Shown here: positions 8,278-14,947 of the stretch, in pieces
How the letters are laid out: the number at the start of each line of letters is the position of its first letter
Position numbering within the stretch: the first letter of the stretch is position 1
NCBI GenBank assembly: GCA_035640715.1
Contig: DASQVO010000453.1
Location: 1 to 20,222 of the forward strand
Source: DASQVO01 sp035640715
GTDB taxonomy: Bacteria > Actinomycetota > Actinomycetes > Streptosporangiales > Streptosporangiaceae
DNA: 20,222 nt
Direction of reading: 5' to 3'
Notes under the pieces: generated by a model
Told to the model about the DNA's origin: nothing
What the model saw: only the letters and a program-made list of their open reading frames with translations
Database searches by the model: none
Translations under genes and position numbers: made by a program

Positions 8278-9271
8278 GATTACCTCCTGTCAGGCCGAAA
8301 AGCCGTTCGGCGTTCACGTACGCGATCGCCTGCCGGTCGGTCTCGCCGAGCTGGACGCCCTCGAGCTGGGTGCCGAGCGATCCGGCTCCCATGTCGAAGG
8401 GGGTGTCGGTGCCGAGCACCACCCGGTCCGCGCCGACCTGGTCGATCAGCCAGCGGGTGGCCGACGGGTTGTGGGTCAGCGTGTCGTAGTGGAAACGGCG
8501 CGCGTACGCGCTCGGTGGATGAACGCAGCCCTTGGCCTCGGGCCGGACCCGGTGCCCGTGGTCCAGCCGGCCCATCTGATAGGGCAGGTGACCGCCGCCA
8601 TGCACCAGCACGACGTCGAGTCCGGGCAGGGCGTCCAGGGTGCCGGACAAGATGAGGCGGGACGCGCAGACCGCGGTCTGCCAGGGATTGCCCTGCAGGT
8701 TGGTCAGGTAGAACTCCTCCAGGTCCGGCGAAGAACCGACGTAGTAAGGGTGGATGATGAGCGGCACTCGCAGGTCGGCGGCCGCGGCGAGCACTGGGCG
8801 CAGCCGCTCGTCATCGAGCGGGACGCCTTCCGTGTGGGGCCCGATCTGGGCGCCGCGGAATCCGTGCGTCCGCACGCAGCGGCGTAGCTCGGCCACCGCC
8901 GCGACCGGATCCTGCAGCGGCAGGGTGGCCAGGCCGGTGAACCGGTCGGGTGCCTTGCTGACCATGTCGGCGATCGCGTCGTTGATCAGGCAGGCGGCTG
9001 CCACACCCGCCTGCGGCTCGATCCAGTACAGGAACAGCGGCGGCGCGATGGACAGCAGGGCCGCGTCGATGCCGTGGCGGTCCATGGTGGCCAGGCGGGC
9101 CGCGACGTCGTGGAAATCGTCGGGCAGAGGGTAGCGGTAACCCTGCCAGTGCACGACCCAGGTGCGTCCGCCGGCCGGTTCGAGCCGGATGCCATCGGGG
9201 GCGAGCCCGTCGCGCATCGCGTCGACGAGGGCGGGCGGGATGACGTGGGCATGCGCGTCGATGACCTTCAT
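8270..9271 (-). CDS. Amidohydrolase-2 / ACMSD-family metal-dependent decarboxylase or hydrolase
   Basis: A 333-residue barrel protein. Metal and catalytic positions typical of aminocarboxymuconate-semialdehyde decarboxylase (ACMSD) and its relatives are visible: H7 and H9 (DAHAHVIPP), H174 (LIIHPYYVG), H224 (VHGGGHLPY) and Asp289 (LGTDTPFDMG). ACMSD-family members decarboxylate muconate semialdehydes or hydroxybenzoates with a zinc or manganese centre; some relatives are hydrolases. The pairing with an aldehyde dehydrogenase recalls the ACMSD / aminomuconate-semialdehyde dehydrogenase pair of 3-hydroxyanthranilate and 2-nitrobenzoate pathways, but no dioxygenase is nearby. The ATG overlaps the stop of the isochorismatase-type gene by 4 bp and its own end overlaps the dehydrogenase start by 8 bp. 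Confidence 0.88.
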   Translation of the reverse strand: MKVIDAHAHVIPPALVDAMRDGLAPDGIRLEPAGGRTWVVHWQGYRYPLPDDFHDVAARLATMDRHGIDAALLSIAPPLFLYWIEPQAGVAAACLINDAIADMVSKAPDRFTGLATLPLQDPVAAVAELRRCVRTHGFRGAQIGPHTEGVPLDDERLRPVLAAAADLRVPLIIHPYYVGSSPDLEEFYLTNLQGNPWQTAVCASRLILSGTLDALPGLDVVLVHGGGHLPYQMGRLDHGHRVRPEAKGCVHPPSAYARRFHYDTLTHNPSATRWLIDQVGADRVVLGTDTPFDMGAGSLGTQLEGVQLGETDRQAIAYVNAERLFGLTGGNRG

Positions 9272-9885
9272 ATCGCGGCCAGCACCTCCTGTGCGGATGC
9301 CACCCAGCCGAACGCCTGACTGATCACCCGCAGTGCCGCGTCGGCCACGGCGGGGTCCATGGTGTCGACGCAGTCCCGCACGACCACCGCGGTGTAGTCG
9401 CGGGTGTTAGCCGCGATGGTGGTGGCGAGCACGCAGCTGTTGGTGTTCACCCCGGTCAGCAGCAAGGTGTCGATTGAACGGGAGCGCAGCACGTGGTCCA
9501 GGTCGGTCGCGGCGAAGCAGTCGTAGCGTTTCTTGCCGGTCACCACCAGGTCGCGGGTGGCGTCATGGACTTCGGGCATCAGCTCCAGCCCGGGACTGCC
9601 CGGAAGCTGGTGGCGCAGCACGTTTGCCCGGGTGGCGTCGGTGTCCGCGACCGCGGCCCACCACGGATTGGAGGCGATCTCCTCGACAGCGTGGTATCCC
9701 GTCACGACGTGCACGACCGGCAGCCCCCGGCGGCGCACCTCCCGCAGGAACTCGGCATTGGCCTTGGTGACACGGGCGGCCACGTCTGCGGGCAGCGGCA
9801 TGGTGGCCACCTGCGGGTCGAGGTGCCCGCGATGCAGGTCGATGGTGACGGCCCCGACGCGCGGCCCATACGGAATACCGGTCAT
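9268..9885 (-). CDS. Isochorismatase-family cysteine hydrolase (amidase type)
   Basis: A 205-residue protein with the Asp-Lys-Cys triad of the family: Asp16 in VTIDLHRGHLDP, a lysine at 118/119 in VTGKKRYDCF, and Cys151 in GVNTNSCVLAT. With an active cysteine present, an amidase role (like N-carbamoylsarcosine amidohydrolase, maleamate amidase or biuret hydrolase) is more likely than isochorismate cleavage, and no siderophore genes are nearby. The start is the ATG at 9885, which forms a 4-bp ATGA overlap with the alpha/beta hydrolase stop. The frame stays open further upstream, but that part is a shadow of the neighbouring gene. In context it may release ammonia from a ring-opened carbamoyl or amide intermediate. 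Confidence 0.9.
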   Translation of the reverse strand: MTGIPYGPRVGAVTIDLHRGHLDPQVATMPLPADVAARVTKANAEFLREVRRRGLPVVHVVTGYHAVEEIASNPWWAAVADTDATRANVLRHQLPGSPGLELMPEVHDATRDLVVTGKKRYDCFAATDLDHVLRSRSIDTLLLTGVNTNSCVLATTIAANTRDYTAVVVRDCVDTMDPAVADAALRVISQAFGWVASAQEVLAAI

Positions 9886-11129
9886 GCCCTGGCCTTCTTC
9901 GGGTGGGGACGCCGTTCGATCTGACCGGACGGCAGGACGTAGTGGAGGTAGTCCGTGGCGGGCACGCCGCCCGCGCGGTCGAGCAGCCAGTCGGCGGTGT
10001 AGGTCAGCCAGTTGGGCCCGAGCGCGACGGACGGGGTGGGCAGTGACAGGGCATGCCGGCCCTGCTGGTACACCAGCATCGGCGCGGCAACCGGGCACGC
10101 CGCGGCGAGCTCGTAGCTGTGCTCGATCGGCGAGAGCTCGTCCTCGTCGCCGGCCACCACCAGCCAGGGCGCGGACATCCGCGGCATCAGCGGGCGGAGG
10201 TCGATCTTGGTGACCATCTGGTCGAAGGCGGCCTCGTCGTGTTCCAGGCCGGACATCCACATGTAGCGGGCCTTGAACGACGGCGATGCCATCTCGAAGA
10301 TTGTGTGACAGCCCGGTTCGTGGCAGACCAGGCCGACCGCGCTGGCCCGCAGGCGGGGCTGGGTGGCGGCGATCTGCGACATCCAGTACGAGCCGAAGGA
10401 CAGGCCAAAGCCCACGATCCGGTCGTCGTCCACCTCGGCGCGGCCGCCGCACCAGGCCATGATGGCCTCACCGGCGTCGATCCACGCCGTCGGCGTGAAC
10501 CTGACCCCGCGGATCGGCGCCTCGCCCTGTCCCGGCCCGTCGAAGGCGAGCACGGCAAAACCGCGTTCGCCGAACTTGTCGCCGTAGAGATTGACGTTGA
10601 GTTCCTTCGGCGCGTCCATCCCGCCACAGGAGAGGACCGTCGGCATCGGGCCGCCGGAGTACCCGCGGGGGAGATGGAACCACGCAGGAAGATAGCTTCC
10701 GCCGAAGGGAATCTCGACCCGTTCGACAGGGTGGTCGGCCAGCCTGGCGTAGGACCGGTAGCAGTCGTTCTTGCGGTCGTCCAGTCCGGTGAGCAGCGCG
10801 CAGTCCGTCCAGATCGGCCATTCCGCGGTGGCGTACAGCAGCGCAGCGTGGAAGTAGTGCTCGCGGGCTGCGACGGCGCGCTGAGCCTTCTCGGCCTCCT
10901 TGGCGAGCTCCTGCCGGCGCTCGGCCAGTTCGGTGAAGACGGGCACGATGTCGGCGAACTTGTGAATGCGCGACTCGGCCACCCGGAAATCGGGCGTTGC
11001 GTCGACTCCCATGGGGCGCAACGTGTATGCGACTCGCGGCTGGTCCCATTCCAGCCCGTCGGTGCGGATCACCGAGTCGGTGATCCACCGTTGTTCATGC
11101 CAGCGGCGCGGGCCTGAGGTACGGGTCAT
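9882..11129 (-). CDS. Alpha/beta hydrolase, 2,6-dihydroxypseudooxynicotine hydrolase / FrsA-like
   Basis: A 415-residue hydrolase. A helical N-terminal region of about 130 residues (including a charged helix at 66-90) precedes the catalytic fold. The fold has an oxyanion region around LSCGGMDAPKE (166-176), FDGPGQGEAP (196-205), nucleophile Ser244 in GFGLSFGSYW, acid Asp328 or Asp330 in GDEDELSP, and His359 in GRHALS. This layout, with a helical cap before the core and D-G-P-G-Q-G, is that of the family containing 2,6-dihydroxypseudooxynicotine hydrolase of nicotine breakdown, a C-C bond hydrolase, and FrsA-like esterases. It could cut a beta-diketone-like or ester bond. The ATG at 11129 has AAAGGA about 13 bases upstream. 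It lies 30 bp after the MFS gene and overlaps the next gene by 4 bp. Confidence 0.87.
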   Translation of the reverse strand: MTRTSGPRRWHEQRWITDSVIRTDGLEWDQPRVAYTLRPMGVDATPDFRVAESRIHKFADIVPVFTELAERRQELAKEAEKAQRAVAAREHYFHAALLYATAEWPIWTDCALLTGLDDRKNDCYRSYARLADHPVERVEIPFGGSYLPAWFHLPRGYSGGPMPTVLSCGGMDAPKELNVNLYGDKFGERGFAVLAFDGPGQGEAPIRGVRFTPTAWIDAGEAIMAWCGGRAEVDDDRIVGFGLSFGSYWMSQIAATQPRLRASAVGLVCHEPGCHTIFEMASPSFKARYMWMSGLEHDEAAFDQMVTKIDLRPLMPRMSAPWLVVAGDEDELSPIEHSYELAAACPVAAPMLVYQQGRHALSLPTPSVALGPNWLTYTADWLLDRAGGVPATDYLHYVLPSGQIERRPHPKKARA

Positions 11130-11159
11130 CAGTGTTGATCTTCCTTTGGCGCTTGGCGG

Positions 11160-12431
11160 CTAGTGGTGCGCCGTCGCGACGACGCTGGACATCCGGCGAG
11201 GGTCGATGAACAGCAGTGCGGCGGCGCCGATCAGCGGCAGCACGGTGAGCTGCCAGACGCCGGCTCCGCCCCAGCCGACGCCGCCGACGAACGCGGAGAA
11301 GAGATAACCGGCGAACGCGGCTGGAATGTAGAACGCGGCGACGTAGAGGCCGGAGACCCGGCCGATCGCGTGTGGACGGACGGAGCGCTGCATCGCTGAG
11401 TAGATATTGACGAACAGGAAGCCGCTGGCGATCGCGCCTTCGGCGAAGGACAACGCGTATTGCGGTTCTGCAGTCACCGGTCCGTTGAACAGCAGGTAGC
11501 CGATGACCGAGCCGAGCAGGATCGCGACGAGCATGACGACGCGCTGGCTGAAGCGGTCGCCCAGCCATCCTGCGGGAATACCCAGCAGGGCGCCGAGGCC
11601 GAACATGCTGGCGGCGAGCGAGGCGTGGCCAGTGCTGAAGTGCAGCTTGCTGACCAGGAAGGTCGGGTACAGCCCGATGTAGCCGTACATAGAGATGCCC
11701 ACGACGACAGCGGTCAGTCCCAGCAGCAGGACATTGCGGTTGAACAGGATGGCCGGCACGTTGCCGGTGCGCAGCACCGGTCCCCCGTCGGCCACGTGAT
11801 CCTCCCGCTCGGTGAACGATTTGCGGATCCCCGCGGCCACCAGCACGGCGAACCCGATGCCGATGAGCCCGTAGGTCCAGAATGGCGCCCGCCAGCCGGC
11901 ACCGCCGCTCGCGATCCTGGCGCCGAGTAGCGGGCCGAGGAAACCGCCGAGGCCGTAGGCGAAGTTCAGGGTGCCGAGCGCCATCGCCCGGTTGGCGAAG
12001 AAGTACGCGCCGACGGCGGAGAACAGCGCACCGTTCTGCATCGCCTCGCCCACGCCGGACAGCGCGCGGTAAGCGAACATGCTCCCGAAGCCGGTCGCGA
12101 CCGCAGTCAGGATCGTGAAAACCGAGTAGATCAGGATGCCCAGCAGGATGACCGACTTGCGCGACATCCGGTCGAGCAGGTAGCCGGTGGGCAATCCGGC
12201 CACGCCGATGCCGAGCGTGAAGATGGTCGCGAGCAGGCCGCCCTGGCTGAGACTGAAGTGGTACTGGGAGCGGATACCCGGCAGCAGAATGGGGAAGACC
12301 TGCCGGTCCATCGCATTGACCACATAGGAACCGGCCAGCACGATCAGGCTGACCAGCGCGACGGTCTTGGTCAGGCGGGGTCCGTTGACGTGGCTGCCGG
12401 CACGCCGACCGTCGATGTCTGCTGTGGCCAC
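11160..12431 (-). CDS. MFS transporter, probable importer of the pathway substrate
   Basis: A 423-residue major facilitator protein with about 12 predicted helices. The first helix contains LAGSYVVNAMDRQVF; the loop between helices 2 and 3 has GYLLDRMSRKS, matching the MFS signature G-x-x-x-D-R-x-x-R-K. The second half repeats it as GIPAGWLGDRFSQR. The N-M-D-R motif at the end of helix 1 is typical of the anion:cation symporter and sugar-acid branch, suggesting uptake of a carboxylate or amide by proton symport. The start is a GTG at 12431, with GAGG 6 bases upstream. It is the first gene of the minus-strand operon, read from the promoter at 12472-12500, and its position ahead of five enzymes fits a substrate importer. 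Confidence 0.92.
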   Translation of the reverse strand: MATADIDGRRAGSHVNGPRLTKTVALVSLIVLAGSYVVNAMDRQVFPILLPGIRSQYHFSLSQGGLLATIFTLGIGVAGLPTGYLLDRMSRKSVILLGILIYSVFTILTAVATGFGSMFAYRALSGVGEAMQNGALFSAVGAYFFANRAMALGTLNFAYGLGGFLGPLLGARIASGGAGWRAPFWTYGLIGIGFAVLVAAGIRKSFTEREDHVADGGPVLRTGNVPAILFNRNVLLLGLTAVVVGISMYGYIGLYPTFLVSKLHFSTGHASLAASMFGLGALLGIPAGWLGDRFSQRVVMLVAILLGSVIGYLLFNGPVTAEPQYALSFAEGAIASGFLFVNIYSAMQRSVRPHAIGRVSGLYVAAFYIPAAFAGYLFSAFVGGVGWGGAGVWQLTVLPLIGAAALLFIDPRRMSSVVATAHH

Positions 12432-12450
12432 AAGATCCCTCGTCTTTCGG

Positions 12451-12479
12451 CTGGGATGTGCAGATTTGCATCTTATAAA
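12451..12479 (+). promoter_or_regulatory. Possible promoter for the asparaginase-family gene
   Basis: TATAAA (12474-12479) is a good -10 box, preceded after 17 bases by CTGGGA (12451-12456), a poor -35 box. It overlaps the -10 box of the opposite promoter because TTATAA is self-complementary. Transcription would begin near 12486, about 28 bases before the ATG, inside the right arm of the inverted repeat. The weak -35 box suggests low basal use or activator need. Confidence 0.4.
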
Positions 12480-12493
12480 GTGTACGATGCAAA
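12465..12493. promoter_or_regulatory. Perfect inverted repeat, likely operator for both divergent units
   Basis: TTTGCATC (12465-12472) and GATGCAAA (12486-12493) form a perfect 8-bp inverted repeat with a 13-bp spacer. The half-site centres are 21 bp apart, two helical turns, as expected for a dimeric regulator. A one-base-shifted CAG/CTG flanks both arms. The repeat is centred at 12479 and covers the -10 boxes of both divergent promoters, so binding should block both. The natural candidate for binding it is the GntR/FCD protein at 13597-14268. No second copy of the site was seen by eye in the window. Confidence 0.7.
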
Positions 12494-12500
12494 CTGTTAA
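12472..12500 (-). promoter_or_regulatory. Strong sigma-70-type promoter for the MFS/catabolic operon
   Basis: On the minus strand TTAACA (12500-12495) is followed by exactly 17 bases and then TATAAG (12477-12472). Both boxes match the consensus TTGACA/TATAAT at five of six positions. Transcription would start near 12465, giving a leader of about 35 bases before the GTG at 12431. One operator arm lies in the spacer; the other overlaps the end of the -10 box. Confidence 0.7.
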
Positions 12501-12513
12501 TCAGGAGGCTGCG

Positions 12514-13530
12514 ATGAGAACCTCGCCAGTAGTTACCGTCGGCTCGCTGGGCGGCACGATCACGATGACCGCAGCGACCGGGCCGCACGGAGTGATGCCC
12601 TCGCTGGCGGCAGATGATCTGCTGGCGTCCCTGCCAGGGCTTCCGCCCGCGATCGAGGTGCGCACGGAGACCCTGCGCACCGTGCCAGGCGCCTCGCTGG
12701 AGTTCGCCGACCTCGCCGATGCACTGCTCTGGGCTCACCGCGCGGTCGACGGAGGGACCGCGGGAGTGGTGCTCGCGCAGGGCACAGACACCCTGGAAGA
12801 GACGAGTTACCTGCTCGACCTGTACTGGGACCGTGCCGAACCGCTGGTGATGACGGGAGCCATGCGGCCGCCGCAGCAGCCCAGCGCCGACGGCCCGGCG
12901 AACCTGCTCGGCGCGCTGGTCACCGCGGCAGCGCCAGAGTCCCGGGGCCTGGGCGTGCTTGCCGTCCTGAACGACGAGGTCCACGCCGCATCGCGGGTGC
13001 GCAAGTGCGACACCACCGCGCTCGGCGCGTTCAGCTCCGCGCCGTTCGGGCCGCTCGCCCGGATCCACGAGGGCCAGGTGGTGTATGCCAACCGGCCTCT
13101 GCGGCCCCAGCCGCTGCCGGGACCTGTGCCAGCACGCACCCCGAAGGTGGCGCTGCTGGAGGCGTCTCTCGGTGACGGCGGGGAGCTGGTCGCTCTGGCC
13201 AGCGAGGCCGGGTTCGACGGGATCGTGCTGTCCGCCTTCGGCGCTGGTCACACCTCCGCCGCGATGGCGACGATGGTAGCCAAGGCGGCAGAGCGGATAC
13301 CGGTCGTCCTCGCGAGCCGTGCCGGAGCGGGCTCCGTCCTGAAAGGCACCTACGGGTTCGCTGGTTCCGAGCGTGACCTGCTCGATCATGGCGCGGTGCC
13401 AGCCGGCTGGCTTGACCCGAGGAAGGCCCGCATCCTCCTGGGGTGCCTGCTCGCCGCAGGAGAGCCGGTTGACCGGATCCGCGCGGAGTTCGCTCGCCGC
13501 GGCGGCCGTATCTTCGGTTCCAGCGCATAA
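12514..13530 (+). CDS. L-asparaginase-family amidohydrolase
   Basis: A 338-residue protein of usual family length. The first catalytic threonine lies in GSLGGTITM (Thr15). The second site is AQGTDTLEETSYLLDL (Thr91, Asp92), followed by VMTGAMRPP, and the conserved lysine lies in RVRKCDTT (Lys164). The family hydrolyses L-asparagine, and some members act on glutamine or other amides, releasing ammonia. The flexible-loop tyrosine seen in the enterobacterial enzyme is not obvious after GGTI, so substrate range may differ. The ATG at 12514 has AGGAGG 5 bases upstream; the frame is open further up but overlaps the opposite MFS gene. It is divergent from the catabolic operon under the shared operator, and precedes the GntR gene by 66 bp. 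Confidence 0.92.
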   Translation: MRTSPVVTVGSLGGTITMTAATGPHGVMPSLAADDLLASLPGLPPAIEVRTETLRTVPGASLEFADLADALLWAHRAVDGGTAGVVLAQGTDTLEETSYLLDLYWDRAEPLVMTGAMRPPQQPSADGPANLLGALVTAAAPESRGLGVLAVLNDEVHAASRVRKCDTTALGAFSSAPFGPLARIHEGQVVYANRPLRPQPLPGPVPARTPKVALLEASLGDGGELVALASEAGFDGIVLSAFGAGHTSAAMATMVAKAAERIPVVLASRAGAGSVLKGTYGFAGSERDLLDHGAVPAGWLDPRKARILLGCLLAAGEPVDRIRAEFARRGGRIFGSSA

Positions 13531-13596
13531 TCAGAGCACGTAACTAGACTGTGGGTTCGGCCCTCCCAGGACCGGCTACGACAATGTGGAGACTCG

Positions 13597-14268
13597 GTGG
13601 CGGTTGGCAAGCTGACGGCGCCAGGGCGGTCGCGGACGGCGCACGAATACGCGCTGACCACGCTGCGTTCGGCGATCCTCGCCGGCACGCTCACCGGTGG
13701 CACCCGCCTCGTCCAGACGAAACTGGCGGCGGAGCTCGACCTCAGCACCACCCCGCTGCGGGAAGCGCTCAGGGACCTCGCCATGGAGGGTCTCGTCGTG
13801 TTCGACCCGCACCGGGGTGCGGTGGTGCGTGCGCTGGACATCGACGAGGTACGTGAGATCTATGAGCTCCGCATCACGCTCGAACCGATCATGGTCCGCC
13901 GCGTCGCGGAACGCATCACAGACGCCGAGCTCGGCCACGCTGAGGAACTGGCCGCGCGGATGCAGACCGAGACCAACCTGTCCGCCTGGGTTGACCTCAA
14001 CCGCGGGTTCCACGCGATCTTCTCCGAGCCCGACAACAAGAGCAAGCTGGCCGGAATACTCGCGACATTGCGCGACAGCGCCTCCGCGTATGTCAGCCTG
14101 TCGCTGGAGGCGCGCCCGCAGCAGGTTCCCGAAGCAAACGTCGAGCACGCCGAACTCATCCAGTTGTACCGGAAGCGCGACACCGAAGCGATAGAGCGCC
14201 TGACCCTCCGGCATCTGCGCTCGACGCTCTCGGCCATCGAGGCCGCCCACGATCGCGGCGTCCTGTAA
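13597..14268 (+). CDS. GntR-family transcriptional regulator, FCD (FadR) subfamily
   Basis: A 223-residue regulator. The N-terminal winged helix-turn-helix (about 12-78) reads ALTTLRSAILAGTLTGGTRL, then LAAELDLSTTPLREALRDLAMEGLV, the classic GntR pattern. The C-terminal all-helical FCD domain (about 85-215) carries likely metal/ligand residues Asp133, His139, His184 and His206. Such proteins usually repress catabolic genes until a carboxylate or amino-acid-like effector binds. The start is the GTG at 13597 with GGAG 5 bases upstream. It follows the asparaginase gene by 66 bp; a TAGACT box at 13545 might give it its own weak promoter. It is the likely regulator of the divergent catabolic genes through the inverted repeat at 12465-12493. 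Confidence 0.93.
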   Translation: MAVGKLTAPGRSRTAHEYALTTLRSAILAGTLTGGTRLVQTKLAAELDLSTTPLREALRDLAMEGLVVFDPHRGAVVRALDIDEVREIYELRITLEPIMVRRVAERITDAELGHAEELAARMQTETNLSAWVDLNRGFHAIFSEPDNKSKLAGILATLRDSASAYVSLSLEARPQQVPEANVEHAELIQLYRKRDTEAIERLTLRHLRSTLSAIEAAHDRGVL

Positions 14269-14291
14269 CTCTCGGTCGGATAGCCCGAGGG
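14269..14291 (+). terminator. Probable terminator hairpin after the GntR gene
   Basis: CTCTCGG (14269-14275) pairs with CCGAGGG (14285-14291) as a 7-bp stem with one G-T pair and a 9-base loop. It begins directly after the regulator's TAA stop. No T-run follows, as is usual in this GC-rich sequence. Confidence 0.45.
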
Positions 14292-14304
14292 AGCCTCATC
14301 TCCG

Positions 14305-14427
14305 ATGCGCCGCAATCATCGCAAGGTGCACTCAATCGAGGCCTTACGCGGCATGGCGAACATCACCGGCCAGCCGACATCCAAGGTGCTGTGGAACGAT
14401 CCCCGGTCCGACATCATCCATTTCTGA
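14305..14427 (+). CDS. Possible 40-residue ORF, unknown
   Basis: An ATG at 14305 opens a 40-codon frame ending HF-stop, with pieces such as ALRGMANITGQPTSKVLW and DPRSDIIHF that read like protein rather than random sequence. No good ribosome site lies directly before it. It may be the tail of a decayed gene rather than a functional small protein. I do not recognise a family. Confidence 0.15.
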   Translation: MRRNHRKVHSIEALRGMANITGQPTSKVLWNDPRSDIIHF

Positions 14428-14947
14428 CTTTTGGCCTCCGTAGCAGTTTCACCAGTATTTCGGCGAACTGAGTTCCCTGCCACCGGGTGGCCGGTCATCA
14501 CCGTCCCACGAGTACCACTAATGGCAAGGCTTGTCTCTGTTAAGGTGTTCCCGCGTAGTTAGGGGCGATTTCTGCAACGGCGGGAGTCTGGCGATGCTTA
14601 TAGGTGGGCCTACATACACGCTTGCAGAGATGAGTGATGCCGCGGCGGACCTGCGGGCGTGCGTAAATCAGCTGATGCAGCTAGCCAATACTGCGTACCC
14701 GGGTGCTCAAGCCAATCGCCTGCGGCGAGCGAATCAGATGCCGGGAACGTACGTCGTGGTGAAGCGGGCACCGTTATCGGAGAGCCCTGACGTGCGGTCC
14801 AGAACCGTGCCCTTGCGAATCCGGTGTCCCGCCTTGCCGAAGATCTCCTACGTCTGGGCAGCCTCCGCGCCGGACTGCTACGATCAACCCGCGTGTTGCT
14901 GCGGTTCCCAAAGATCCCGTCTACCTGACCCGTCGCAGGAGAAGACT
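14428..14947 (+). other. Gene-poor region with a possible remnant ORF running into the VOC gene
   Basis: No recognised gene is seen here. An ATG at 14594, with GGGAG 7 bases upstream, opens a frame starting MLIGGPTYTLAEMSDAAADL that stays open and in frame into the VOC gene at 14948. Its first 50 residues look protein-like; the rest (rich in Cys, Ser, Arg and Pro) does not. It may be a decayed gene fused by chance to the frame below. Base composition is less GC-rich than the flanks. No clear promoter could be assigned. Confidence 0.3.

Noticed and set aside
9886..10452. Extended N-terminus for the isochorismatase-type protein
   Set aside because: The extra residues are Arg/Pro/Ala-rich shadow sequence antiphase to the alpha/beta hydrolase; the ATG at 9885 with its ATGA overlap and family-like start is clearly better.
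11095..13389. A 764-codon minus-strand open frame spanning the MFS and asparaginase genes
   Set aside because: It crosses the divergent promoter region and two real genes on different strands, with shadow-like composition and no domains.
14531..14561. TTGTCT ... TAGTTA as a promoter in the gene-poor region
   Set aside because: The boxes match poorly and the spacer is 19 bases, with no gene to support it.
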